In this document: piece after piece, positions 1 through 8,414 of the stretch
Layout: each line of letters starts with the position of its first letter
Position numbering within the stretch: the stretch's first letter is position 1
DNA from: Bradyrhizobium sp.
Lineage (GTDB): Bacteria; Pseudomonadota; Alphaproteobacteria; Rhizobiales; Xanthobacteraceae
Length of the DNA stretch: 56,500 nucleotides
Reading direction: 5' to 3'
NCBI RefSeq assembly: GCF_030654605.1
Contig: NZ_JAURXB010000026.1
Span: 1 to 56,500, forward strand
Notes under the pieces: generated by a model
The model's input: the letters and a program-made list of their open reading frames with translations, nothing else
What the model was told of the DNA's origin: nothing
Databases searched by the model: none
Position numbers and translations under genes: made by a program

Positions 1-8
1 CTTTTCGC

Positions 9-155
9 ACCCCTCCCTCCACGCTCCCGTGCGCGTGGCGGGGAGGGGCCGGGGGCGGGGGTTAGCGCGCCACACGCGCGGGCAATGTTACTCGCCGATA
101 GACCCCCCACCCCCGACCCCTCCCCGCCGCGTTCGCGGGGGGAGGGGAGAAGAAG
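9..155. repeat. Interspersed palindromic repeat, family 1, copy 1
   Basis: Two G/C-rich hairpins with opposed C-runs and G-runs lie at either end of this segment, and the inner parts (ccgggggcgggg and accccccaccccc) are also complementary, so the whole unit can fold on itself. A second copy of the same design lies at 10483-10662, which shows this is an interspersed family and not a gene-specific terminator. Confidence 0.8.
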
Positions 156-182
156 GGCGACTGGGCCAAATTAGCCGGTAGG

Positions 183-449
183 CTAGCAACGTCCGCGCCG
201 CTGCAGCCGCATCCGTTCGCTGGCGATTTCGGAAAAGGCATCGCCAAGCTGATGCCGGTGGATGCCGATGTCTTTCAGCCCCCGGTCGTCGAGCTGGCGC
301 AGCGCGGCACCCGCTGCTTCGCGCTCGCAACGGGCGATGATACCCGCAACCCAGCGGTTGACCAGGCGGTTCACAAGGCTTGCCAATCCTCCCGGCAATA
401 TCTCTGTGTCCGTCGATGACGGTTGGATGTTTGTGCGAATCGCAGTCAT
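183..449 (-). CDS. DUF1127 (YjiS-like) small protein
   Basis: An 88-residue protein whose C-terminal half carries the DUF1127 signature: an Arg-rich helix followed by LRQLDDRGLKDIGIHRHQL (about residues 50-68). Short DUF1127 proteins of alphaproteobacteria have been linked to RNA binding and to carbon and phosphate metabolism; the exact role here is unknown. I chose the ATG at 449 because AGGAAA lies about six bases upstream; an in-frame ATG at 473 has no comparable ribosome site. It is transcribed alone and backs onto a repeat at its 3' end. Confidence 0.8.
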   Translation of the reverse strand: MTAIRTNIQPSSTDTEILPGGLASLVNRLVNRWVAGIIARCEREAAGAALRQLDDRGLKDIGIHRHQLGDAFSEIASERMRLQRRGRC

Positions 450-497
450 CACAATTTCCTGGAAATATTCCAATTCGGCGTCTGGCCGTCTGCCGCT

Positions 498-644
498 TTA
501 CCAATAGGCCGCCCTGCGGGTTCCTGAAGCGATCTCCTGCTTCGTTTCAGCCGTACGGACTCCGGTATCAATTTTGTACAACACGACCCCGTGTGCCACG
601 GCGATGCCGACGATGGCACCAATCAAGAATATTCGCTTCAACAC
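498..644 (-). CDS. Short membrane peptide, 48 aa
   Basis: A GTG-initiated ORF with AAAGGAAA about seven bases upstream. It encodes a basic N-terminus (LKR), a hydrophobic stretch from about residue 6 to 22 that could span the membrane once, and a polar tail ending AAYW. The start codon overlaps the TGA of an upstream 23-codon reading frame (638-709, acidic, begins MEDDDERVE), so the two could be translationally coupled. I do not recognise a family. The call rests on the ribosome site, the start/stop overlap and the membrane-segment pattern; the gap before the DUF1127 gene is about 50 bp. Confidence 0.5.
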   Translation of the reverse strand: MLKRIFLIGAIVGIAVAHGVVLYKIDTGVRTAETKQEIASGTRRAAYW

Positions 645-801
645 GACTCGTTTCCTTTGGAATGGAGCAGCCACAGATAGGTCTCGACGCGCTCATCGTC
701 ATCCTCCATTCGGACGAAATCCGATTACAATATTTTGATTCACGATTGCGCGAGCCGCATGCCGGCTGCCCGCGTCCCCGCGCTCACCGAACCAGGCTGT
801 G

Positions 802-1959
802 TCAGCTCGCCAGCGGTGTGGCGAATCCGGCGACCAGCTTGACCAGGTCGGCTTGACGACCGACGCCGGTCTTTTCAAACAGGCGGCTGAGATGGGTCTT
901 GATGGTGGTGGCCGCGACGCCGAGCGACGCTGCCACCTCGGGAACGCCGCCGACGTCGACGATGGCGAGCAGCACGCGCAGTTCGGTCGGCGTCAGATTG
1001 TACATCTGGCCAATGACTCCGGAAGGCGAGAAAGCCTCGAGCGCCGCCTTGCGCACGAACAAGGCGGCTACCGCGTCGTAGGCAAGCCCGGTCTTTCGGC
1101 GTGCGCCCGAGGTCAGCGGCAACACGTGAGCGACGTAGCGTTCGCCACTGCGGGCGGTCAGCGGCAGGGCGATGCCCTTGACGCCAAGCGCCGCGTCGCC
1201 GCCGCCGGCGCCGAGCAGGATCTCGCGCAAGGCTGCGTTGACGGGCGCCTCACCGGCAACCAGCCGTCCGCAGGGCGTCCTGCGGAGAAAGTCGGCGGCG
1301 GCGAGTATGGTGCTGCCGGCCGCGTTGGCGTGGACGATGCGGCCGCCGGCGTCGACGAGGATCATGCCGGCGCTCAGCCCGTCGAGAATGTCCGTCAGGC
1401 AGGTTGCCTCGGCTTCCTTGTGATGGATGGTCCTGCCGATCAGAATTGCGCGACGGACGTGGGGTATGATCAGCGCCATGCGGCGGCGCATGTCGGCGTC
1501 GACCAGGCCGCTGGCCTCGCGTCGCGCGACACTGATAAACGTACAGCTGGTCGCCGACTTTTCGACCACCGCGCTGGCGATGTCGATCCACCCATGCGGC
1601 CGGGCCCATTCCCGATAGAAGCGGCCGCGGCGAAATTCCTCGTAGGGCACGAGATCGGTGGTGCTCACGATCTGCTCGACTCCGACCGACAGTGGGTCCG
1701 CCGTGGAATCGAGTTTCGGATAGCTCTCCGAATAGGCCCGCAGGCCCTCAGAGTCGTTTCCAATGTAGCAATACAGGTGTTCGGCGGTTTCCAAGGAGCT
1801 GCCTAAGGAACTGCCCAAGGCATGCTTCGAAAGCAGGCCGCCCGAATCGCCGCCGGCAAAGTCCGCAATCCTGTCGAGAACGTCGGTTCGATGGTCGGGA
1901 TCGAACACGGCGTCGTAAATATCGCCGATTAACGCTGAAAGCTGTTCTCTATCATCCAT
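802..1959 (-). CDS. LuxR-family transcriptional regulator
   Basis: A 385-residue regulator. The last 65 residues form a LuxR/FixJ-type helix-turn-helix: LTPTELRVLLAIVDVGG, then VAASLGVAATTIKTHLSRLF and the TGVGRQADLVKLV recognition region. The middle (about 175-300) contains a PAS-like stretch, ILVDAGGRIVHANAAG, so it probably senses a ligand or redox state; the N-terminus is unrecognised. No receiver domain with a phospho-acceptor Asp is evident, so it is not a classic response regulator. It is monocistronic, and its promoter must lie in the 268 bp between its start and the next reverse gene. Its target genes cannot be inferred from position. Confidence 0.85.
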   Translation of the reverse strand: MDDREQLSALIGDIYDAVFDPDHRTDVLDRIADFAGGDSGGLLSKHALGSSLGSSLETAEHLYCYIGNDSEGLRAYSESYPKLDSTADPLSVGVEQIVSTTDLVPYEEFRRGRFYREWARPHGWIDIASAVVEKSATSCTFISVARREASGLVDADMRRRMALIIPHVRRAILIGRTIHHKEAEATCLTDILDGLSAGMILVDAGGRIVHANAAGSTILAAADFLRRTPCGRLVAGEAPVNAALREILLGAGGGDAALGVKGIALPLTARSGERYVAHVLPLTSGARRKTGLAYDAVAALFVRKAALEAFSPSGVIGQMYNLTPTELRVLLAIVDVGGVPEVAASLGVAATTIKTHLSRLFEKTGVGRQADLVKLVAGFATPLAS

Positions 1960-2227
1960 TATTATCAGTCCCGGTAAAATGACGTGAAACGAAAATATCC
2001 CACTGTCGAGACATTACGATTCAGCGGCAATTCCGTGGCAGCGCAAACCGACCGCATCATTGCGTGGCGCGAAACGGCTAGCCGGGCGCTGCCTGCGATT
2101 TCACATGTTGGTTATCGGATGGATTAACCAAAACTGCGATACGGCCTCCTCTGATTGGAGGACGCTGCGGTCCAGGTAAGAAGCCCGTCGCAGGCGTCAC
2201 GTCGATGGGCCGCAATACGATTCATGA

Positions 2228-3763
2228 CTAGAGCGGCAAACCCACGCTGTGCAGCGCATCGACTACCCGGTCGCAATAGGATTGCGGCAGCGGCGGCAGG
2301 CCGTTCTGCACTTCCGAGACCGTCAGGTCCGGATAGTGCTCCCGCAGCGCCGTGACGCTGCGGCGGGCCTCGGACTCGGCTCCCACCAGCACATAAGCGG
2401 GGCACATGGTGCGGTGGATCCAGGTCGCCGACGGATGCTCGGCCAGCGCGCGCTGCTGCCAATGGGCGGCTTCGGTATAGCGGCCCGATTCAAAATGCGC
2501 GCAACCGATGCCGACCATGCTGTTGAACGCGAGGCTGTCGTTCGGCGCGAGGTCGAGCGCGATCTTGAGCCGCTCGATGCCCGAATCCGCGTCGTTGTTG
2601 TAGACGTCGAGCCATCCGCTCCGGCTCCATGCCCAGGCCGAGCCGCCGTCGATCGAAAGCGCCTTGCGGATCATCAGTTCCGCTGCTTCGAGGTCGTGCA
2701 GGAAGGTGAAGGCGTTGCCGAGAACGGCGAGCACGGTGGCGTCGCCGCCCAGGGTTTGCGCCTTTCGCGCCAATTCGGCGCTTCTGGCGCGGTCCTCGTT
2801 CGGTGTTGCGGTGAAATGATAGACCAGGCGCTGGCTATAGGCCCACGCCGCAAGCGCGGTCGCCAGTGCGTTGCCCGGATCACGCTCCATCGCGCGTTCC
2901 AGAAGGTCCAGCGCGTGGGCATTGCCTTCGGCATTGAGCGAAAGCACCCAGGGCATGGCCCGCAGGGCCATATCGTGCGGGCTCAGATCGGTCGGCGGCT
3001 TGCGGCCGGCGCGATCGATTTCCGCGAGGCGCAGGCATGGCTGCATCGCCGCGATGATCCTGGTGGCGAGATGCTCGTCGAGAGACGCGTCGTGACCAAG
3101 GGCACCATCGGAACGGTATGCCGTCAGATGACGGCCGGTTTCGGCATCGATCAGCCGGAACGTCAGGCGCGTTTGCCGGTCCGATCCGCTGATGGCGCCG
3201 ATCAAGTGGTAGCGTGCCGCGCCGGGTTGCCGGACAACGGCGGCGCCGGCCCGCGTCAGGGCGATCGAAAGCTCATCGGCAATGCTGTGCGCGATGTCGC
3301 GGTGTTCGGGGCCGGCTTCGATCGGGCGCAGCGCGACGGTGGGCCGATCGCGGCTGGGGATGGTAAACGACGGCATCGACCTCAGCGCATCGGCGAAGAC
3401 GGCCTGCCGCTTCGCGGTCTGCGACGGGGTTTCGCCAAAACGGCGGCGATACTCGACGGAAAACCGTCCGCAATGCGGGAACCCGCAGCGCTGGGCGACA
3501 TCCATCACCTTGGCGTCGGGAATGCCCTGCAGCAGTTCGCGGCGCGCGGCCTCGAACCGGATATCACGCAGCGCTGCGCGGGGTGCCTTGCCGACGAATT
3601 CCCGGAATTGGCGCTGCAGCGTGCGGCTGGACAGGCCCGCGGCCTCGGCGAGTTCCATCACGCTCCAGTCACGCCCGACATTCGTGCGCATCGCATCGAG
3701 CGCGCGGCGGACGCCGCGCGGCAGCAAAGCCGTGCTCGAATCTCCGTTGGGACGTGCATTCAT
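2228..3763 (-). CDS. AraC-type regulator with TolB/FlgO-like and TPR domains
   Basis: A 511-residue protein. Residues about 12-120 are an AraC/XylS double helix-turn-helix: MELAEAAGLSSRTLQRQFRE, then VMDVAQRCGFPHCGRFSVEY and YRRRFGETPSQ. A linker leads to an alpha/beta segment like the one preceding TPRs in CadC and adenylate-cyclase-type regulators (SIADELSIALTRAG), then several TPR-like helices (about 270-480). The HTH is N-terminal, the reverse of most AraC proteins. I chose the ATG at 3763, which has GGAG eight bases upstream, over the in-frame ATG at 3817. It is divergent from the methyltransferase at 4030, a plausible target. Confidence 0.8.
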   Translation of the reverse strand: MNARPNGDSSTALLPRGVRRALDAMRTNVGRDWSVMELAEAAGLSSRTLQRQFREFVGKAPRAALRDIRFEAARRELLQGIPDAKVMDVAQRCGFPHCGRFSVEYRRRFGETPSQTAKRQAVFADALRSMPSFTIPSRDRPTVALRPIEAGPEHRDIAHSIADELSIALTRAGAAVVRQPGAARYHLIGAISGSDRQTRLTFRLIDAETGRHLTAYRSDGALGHDASLDEHLATRIIAAMQPCLRLAEIDRAGRKPPTDLSPHDMALRAMPWVLSLNAEGNAHALDLLERAMERDPGNALATALAAWAYSQRLVYHFTATPNEDRARSAELARKAQTLGGDATVLAVLGNAFTFLHDLEAAELMIRKALSIDGGSAWAWSRSGWLDVYNNDADSGIERLKIALDLAPNDSLAFNSMVGIGCAHFESGRYTEAAHWQQRALAEHPSATWIHRTMCPAYVLVGAESEARRSVTALREHYPDLTVSEVQNGLPPLPQSYCDRVVDALHSVGLPL

Positions 3764-4029
3764 GAAGGAATCTCCAGCGATGTGATGATGAACACCAGGT
3801 TCGGTGAAAAATTTCATGATCGGGATAGCCCTGTCGCTAACTGGATAGAGGACAGCCGCCCTCTCAGTTACGTCCTTTGAGCGGGGATTAGGTTCAGATC
3901 AGGAGCAATTTTAATGACAGGCATGGCCGCAATCCGCTGAGCAAATGACCACGACAACGCACCGGTACCGGCAAGCCAGACGACACCGGTAGCATCAACA
4001 TCACCAGAAAATTGAAACGGAGAATGATT

Positions 4030-4872
4030 ATGACTCTATCCACCGCCGTTCAGAACGCCCCGCCCGCCCCGATCGATCTCGGAGCCCTCAAGACACGCCA
4101 GCAAGGCGCATGGTCTTCCGGCGACTATGCCGTGGTCGGCACCACGCTTCAGATCGTCGGCGAGGATCTGTGCGAAGCTCTCGATATCCACGCCGGACAG
4201 AAGGTGCTCGATGTCGCCGCCGGCAACGGCAATGCCACGCTCGCCGCGGCCCGCCGCTGGTGCGACGTCGTATCCACCGACTATGTACCTGCTCTGCTCG
4301 AGCGCGGGCGGCTGCGCGCCGCGGCCGACGGTTTGTCGATCGAGTTCAGGGAGGCGGACGCCGAGGCGCTGCCCTTTGCCGACGCCAGTTTCGACGCGGT
4401 GGTCTCGACCTTCGGCGTCATGTTCACGCCGGACCAGGAAAAGGCCGCGGCGGAGATGCTCAGGGTATGCCGGAGCGGAGGCAAGATCGGCCTCGCCAAC
4501 TGGACGCCGGATGGTTTCATCGGGCAACTGTTCAAGACGCTCGGAAAATACCTGCCGCCGCCATCAGGCGCGAGGTCGCCCGCATTGTGGGGGACCCGGG
4601 CACGCATCACGGAGATGTTCGGGCCTTCGGCGCGGGCGATCAATGCGGTGCCGCGGAATTTCATGTTCCGTTACCGGTCGCCGGAGCACTTCGTGGAGAT
4701 TTTCAGGACCTATTATGGTCCGATGCTCAAGGCCTTCGCCGCGCTCGATGCCGCCAACCAGCAGGGTTTGAGAGACGACCTGCTGGCGCTGATCGGGCGG
4801 ATGAACCGCGCCGAAGACGGCACCGTGATCGTTCCCAGCGAATACCTCGAAATCGTCATCACCAGACGCTGA
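4030..4872 (+). CDS. Class I SAM-dependent methyltransferase
   Basis: A 280-residue Rossmann-fold methyltransferase. Motif I, VLDVAAGNGNATLAAA, is at residues 59-74; an acidic ribose-binding segment and the motif II/III block EALPFADASFDAVVSTFGVM follow at about 108-127, as in UbiE/COQ5-type and small-molecule methyltransferases. The C-terminus (RYRSPEHFVEIFRTYYGPM) is typical of the lineage's 'class I SAM-dependent methyltransferase' proteins. The ATG at 4030 has GGAG seven bases upstream; in-frame TTG (4012) and ATG (4024) are less well placed. An alpha/beta hydrolase follows 106 bp downstream, probably in the same transcript. Substrate unknown. Confidence 0.85.
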   Translation: MTLSTAVQNAPPAPIDLGALKTRQQGAWSSGDYAVVGTTLQIVGEDLCEALDIHAGQKVLDVAAGNGNATLAAARRWCDVVSTDYVPALLERGRLRAAADGLSIEFREADAEALPFADASFDAVVSTFGVMFTPDQEKAAAEMLRVCRSGGKIGLANWTPDGFIGQLFKTLGKYLPPPSGARSPALWGTRARITEMFGPSARAINAVPRNFMFRYRSPEHFVEIFRTYYGPMLKAFAALDAANQQGLRDDLLALIGRMNRAEDGTVIVPSEYLEIVITRR

Positions 4873-4978
4873 TCGGTTCGTTCGCTGCTGACGGCCGCCG
4901 CACCGATTGATCATTGGTCCGGCGGCCGTGCGCCGAGTCTTGCCTGAATTGAAGTGGCTTGAAGGAGTCCTCAAAACC

Positions 4979-5803
4979 ATGATCGAAGACATCGGCGGAT
5001 GCATCGATTACGACGAAGCCGGAGCCGGCCCGACGGTCGTGCTGGTGCCGGGGTCATGCAGCACCGGCGCTGCATGGCGGCCGGTGATGGCGCGGTGGAA
5101 GAACAGTTTTCGCGTCGTCACCACGAGCCTGCTCGGATATGGCGGCACGCAGGAGCGCCGCAGCGTTGCCGATGCCGATATGGCTCACGAGGCCGAAGCG
5201 CTTGAAGCGGTGATACGGCGCGCGGGCTGCCCGGTGCATCTGGTCGGCCATTCCTTTGGCGGTCTGTCAGCCGTCGCGGTAGCGCTGCGCGGGCGCGTGC
5301 CGTTGCTGAGCTTGACCGTCGCCGAAGCGCCCGCGCCGGAGATCCTGCGGCACATGGGCGAGTACCGGCACTACCTGGCGTTCCGGACGATGTCGGACGC
5401 CTATTCCAGGGCCTATCAAGCCGGCGACAACGCGGCGATCGAACAGATGATCGATTTCTATGGCGGCGCAGGCACTTTCGCCGGTTGGCCGCAGCGCGTC
5501 CGCGATTACGCATCGCAAACCACGCCGGCCAACCTGCTGGACTGGGCCAGCGCCTATGGGTTCGATCTGACGCCCGGGTTGCTCGCGACGATCAGAATTC
5601 CGACGCTGGTGTTGTGGGGTGAGGCCAGCCATCCGGCCGCGAAGCGCGCGAACCAACTGCTTGGCCAGTTCATGCCGAACGCCAAGGTCGCGCAGATCGC
5701 CGGCGCGTCGCACTTCATGATTGCGACCCATGCCGCCGACGTGGCCGGCATGATCGCGCAACACGTCGCGAGCGTGGAGGACAGGGCGGAGGCGGCGATC
5801 TGA
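4979..5803 (+). CDS. Alpha/beta-hydrolase fold protein
   Basis: A 274-residue soluble hydrolase. The nucleophile elbow GHSFGG places Ser92 in the catalytic position, the oxyanion-hole strand is VVLVPGSCSTGAAW (residues 20-33), and a late His lies in GASHFM near the C-terminus. The fold covers esterases, lactonases, haloperoxidases and C-C hydrolases, and sequence alone does not choose among them. The start at 4979 follows AAGGAG at a rather long spacing of about 11 bases. It lies downstream of the methyltransferase and ends just before a palindromic repeat that may close the transcript. Confidence 0.85.
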   Translation: MIEDIGGCIDYDEAGAGPTVVLVPGSCSTGAAWRPVMARWKNSFRVVTTSLLGYGGTQERRSVADADMAHEAEALEAVIRRAGCPVHLVGHSFGGLSAVAVALRGRVPLLSLTVAEAPAPEILRHMGEYRHYLAFRTMSDAYSRAYQAGDNAAIEQMIDFYGGAGTFAGWPQRVRDYASQTTPANLLDWASAYGFDLTPGLLATIRIPTLVLWGEASHPAAKRANQLLGQFMPNAKVAQIAGASHFMIATHAADVAGMIAQHVASVEDRAEAAI

Positions 5804-5840
5804 AACAGACTCCATCGTTGCTCGGGCGGCACATCCCATT

Positions 5841-5969
5841 CCCTCATGGTGAGGAGCACGAGGGCAGCGCGCTTGCGCTGCGCGCGTGCGTCTCGAACCA
5901 TCTGGCACTGTGCTTGTTGCCATCCTTCGAGACGCCGCGCGAAGCGCGCGCGGCTCCTCAGGATGAGGC
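5841..5969. repeat. Interspersed palindromic repeat, family 3
   Basis: The ends are inverted copies of each other (cctcatggtgaggag and ctcctcaggatgagg), with a further internal inverted pair of gcgcgcttgcgctgcgcgcg type. It fills the gap between the hydrolase and the convergent GFA gene, a usual place for such elements. Confidence 0.75.
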
Positions 5970-6015
5970 CAAAGTTTGCTGAAACACAACAAACGTCAAG
6001 CTGAAGAGCGAGCGG

Positions 6016-6438
6016 CTATTCCACGATGGCTTCGCCCGAACCGCCGAGCTCCTTGGGAAAATCCTTCAGCTTCGGCAGGCCGTCCCGCATCGGCAGCACC
6101 GTCTCGGCATAGTTGACGTGAACGCCGGGAACGAAGGCGAGGGTGGGGATGGTCGCGGCGAACACGTCGACGAGGCCGAATGTCGGATGGTTGGTCATCA
6201 GGTGACCGCCGCACTTCGCGCAATATTGCCGTTGGCTGAGCGGGGTCTTCTGGAAGGTCGCGACATGCTCCTCGCCCGCGGTAATTCGCACCGCTGCCGG
6301 CTTCCACAGGCTGAACGCGTTGACGGGGCCGCCCGACCACGACTGGCAGGAACGGCAGTGGCAATAGCCCATCCCCTCCGGCTCACCGCTGACTTCCAGT
6401 CTGACCGTGCCGCAGAAGCAGCTTCCGATATGAGCCAT
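6016..6438 (-). CDS. GFA/CENP-V family zinc protein
   Basis: A 140-residue protein of the glutathione-dependent formaldehyde-activating (GFA) fold. The zinc ligands are all visible: Cys7 and Cys9 (SCFCGTVRLEV), Cys26, Cys28 and Cys31 (YCHCRSCQ), and Cys73 and Cys76 (YCAKCGG). Only a few members act on formaldehyde-glutathione adducts; most have no proven substrate, so I assign the family and not the reaction. The ATG at 6438 has AAGGAAG directly upstream. It is a single gene that converges with the preceding hydrolase. Confidence 0.9.
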   Translation of the reverse strand: MAHIGSCFCGTVRLEVSGEPEGMGYCHCRSCQSWSGGPVNAFSLWKPAAVRITAGEEHVATFQKTPLSQRQYCAKCGGHLMTNHPTFGLVDVFAATIPTLAFVPGVHVNYAETVLPMRDGLPKLKDFPKELGGSGEAIVE

Positions 6439-6568
6439 GTTCTTCCTTTCGAGTCCGATTGATACGGGTCCGCCGGCGCGCGCCGGGGACTGCCATTTCA
6501 AGCGTTAGCAGGCGAGTTGCCGCGTCGCGTCGGTCGATCGGATGACGAGGTGTCCCTCGTCGTGAATT

Positions 6569-8293
6569 TCACGGCTGCGATGTATCAGCGATATGGCGGC
6601 CTGCGATGTAGCCGAAGGTCAGTGCGGGCCCGAGCGTGATGCCGGCGCCGGGATAGTTGCCGCCCATGATGCTCGCCATGTCGTTGCCGGCGGCATAGAG
6701 CCCGTCGATCGGGTGGCCGTCGGCGTCGAGCGCGCGAGCATTGGCGTCGGTCTTGATCCCGGCATAGGTACCGAGATCGCCGATCACCATTTTGATCGCG
6801 TAGAACGGCCCTTGTTCGACCGGGCCGATGCAGGGGTTCGGTCCATGCAGCGCGTCGCCCTGAAAGCGATTATAGGCGCGCGATCCCTTGCCGAAGGCGG
6901 TATCCTGTCCGGTCGCCGCCGACGCATTGAATTGTGCGATCGTCGCTTCCAGCCCGCGCGCATCGATGCCGGCCTGCGCGGCGAGTTCCGCGAGCGTCGC
7001 GCCGCGCATCAGGTAGCCGGTCTTGACGTGACGGCCGATCGGCATCGGAAACGGCGGCACGCAGCCCAGGCCGTATTTGCGCAGGGTCTCGTGATCGCAG
7101 ATCAGGAAGGCGGCGATCTCTTCGCCCGGCCTGGCGGCCTTCATCATTGCCTGGACGAAGTCGTGATAGGAATTGCCCTCGTTGGCGAAGCGCGCGCCGT
7201 CGCGCATCACGGCAATCACGCCGGGCTTGGCGCGATCGATGAAATGCGGCATCACGCCGCTGCTGCCATCCTTGCGCGTGGTGACCGATACCGGCACCCA
7301 TGCCGCGGCATTCGGAAGCGTGTCCTCGACACGCCCGCCGACCGCTTCAGCCAGGCGCAGGCCGTCGCCGGTGTTGCCGGCAGGACCCGGTGAATAATGC
7401 TGCGTGCCGTCAGGCGCATGCGGAAACATCGCCTTGCGCCTCATGACGTCATGCGGAAAGCCGCCGCAGGCCAGCACCACACCGCGTCTGGCGTGGACCC
7501 GAATCAGGCGCCCCTCGCGTTCGACGATGGCGCCGCGCACCGCGCCGTCCTCGACGATCAGCTCGCGGACCGGGGACGACAGCCACAAGGGTATGTTGAG
7601 GTCGAAGGCGGATTTCGCCAGCCGTCCGGCCAGCGCGTTGCCATTTGTCAGTGTCATGCCGCGCCCGTAACGCATCACGTCCATCAGATGGCGGGACAGC
7701 CGCTTGGCGACAAAGATCGCCGAGGCCAGCGACTTGGTCACGCGCATGAAATGGATGATTTCCTTGCCAGACCCCAGCATCATGCCGAACACGGTCAATT
7801 CCGGCAGCGGCGCGCCGAGTGTTTTGACATGCCCCCCGAGTTCGCGGCCGTCGAACGGCCGCGTCACCATCGAACGGCCGCCCTGCGTTCCGCCGGGCGC
7901 TTCCGCGTGATAGTCGGGAAACACCAGCGGCATGTCGAAGCGCAGCGCCGTTTTCGAGGTGAAGAAGTCGACGGCCTCTGGTCCTGCGGTCAGGAAGGCA
8001 TCGACCCGCGCCGCGTCGAAACTGTTGCCGGCTTCATGCCGCAGATAGGTTCGCGCCAGGTCCGGGCTCTCGTGGATCCCCCAGGCCCGCGCCAGCGACG
8101 TGCCGGGAATCCAGAGCCATCCGCCGGAACGCGCCGTGGTGCCGCCGAAGCGTGGCTCCTTTTCGACAATGAGGACATTGAGGCCGCGATGACCGGCTGT
8201 GACGGCGGCGGACATGCCGGCGCAGCCGGAGCCGACCACGAGCACGTCGCATTCGTAAGATGTGTCTGCGCCAGTGCGCACGCCGTCAGTCAC
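6569..8293 (-). CDS. FAD-dependent dehydrogenase, KstD/fumarate-reductase-like
   Basis: A 574-residue flavoprotein of the FAD_binding_2 family. The dinucleotide-binding motif VVGSGCAGMSAA is at residues 19-30, followed by the adenosine-binding Glu in IVEKEPRFGGTTARSGG, and a C-terminal GGNYPGAGITLGPALTFGY block as in 3-ketosteroid delta-1/delta-4 dehydrogenases. Such enzymes introduce a C=C bond next to a ketone. I chose GTG at 8293 because GGGAGGG sits four bases upstream; in-frame ATGs farther upstream (to 8389) lack such a site and run toward the divergent GMC gene. Steroid activity is possible but not proven by motif. Confidence 0.85.
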   Translation of the reverse strand: MTDGVRTGADTSYECDVLVVGSGCAGMSAAVTAGHRGLNVLIVEKEPRFGGTTARSGGWLWIPGTSLARAWGIHESPDLARTYLRHEAGNSFDAARVDAFLTAGPEAVDFFTSKTALRFDMPLVFPDYHAEAPGGTQGGRSMVTRPFDGRELGGHVKTLGAPLPELTVFGMMLGSGKEIIHFMRVTKSLASAIFVAKRLSRHLMDVMRYGRGMTLTNGNALAGRLAKSAFDLNIPLWLSSPVRELIVEDGAVRGAIVEREGRLIRVHARRGVVLACGGFPHDVMRRKAMFPHAPDGTQHYSPGPAGNTGDGLRLAEAVGGRVEDTLPNAAAWVPVSVTTRKDGSSGVMPHFIDRAKPGVIAVMRDGARFANEGNSYHDFVQAMMKAARPGEEIAAFLICDHETLRKYGLGCVPPFPMPIGRHVKTGYLMRGATLAELAAQAGIDARGLEATIAQFNASAATGQDTAFGKGSRAYNRFQGDALHGPNPCIGPVEQGPFYAIKMVIGDLGTYAGIKTDANARALDADGHPIDGLYAAGNDMASIMGGNYPGAGITLGPALTFGYIAGRHIADTSQP

Positions 8294-8414
8294 TCGACCC
8301 TCCCGGTTCTTTATGCTTCTGTCCGAACCTACAATAGCATCACCCATGCTGTCGCGCATGCTGACAGAAGGGAACGAACTGGCTATCAATGGATGCGCTG
8401 GGGAGGAAAAATCG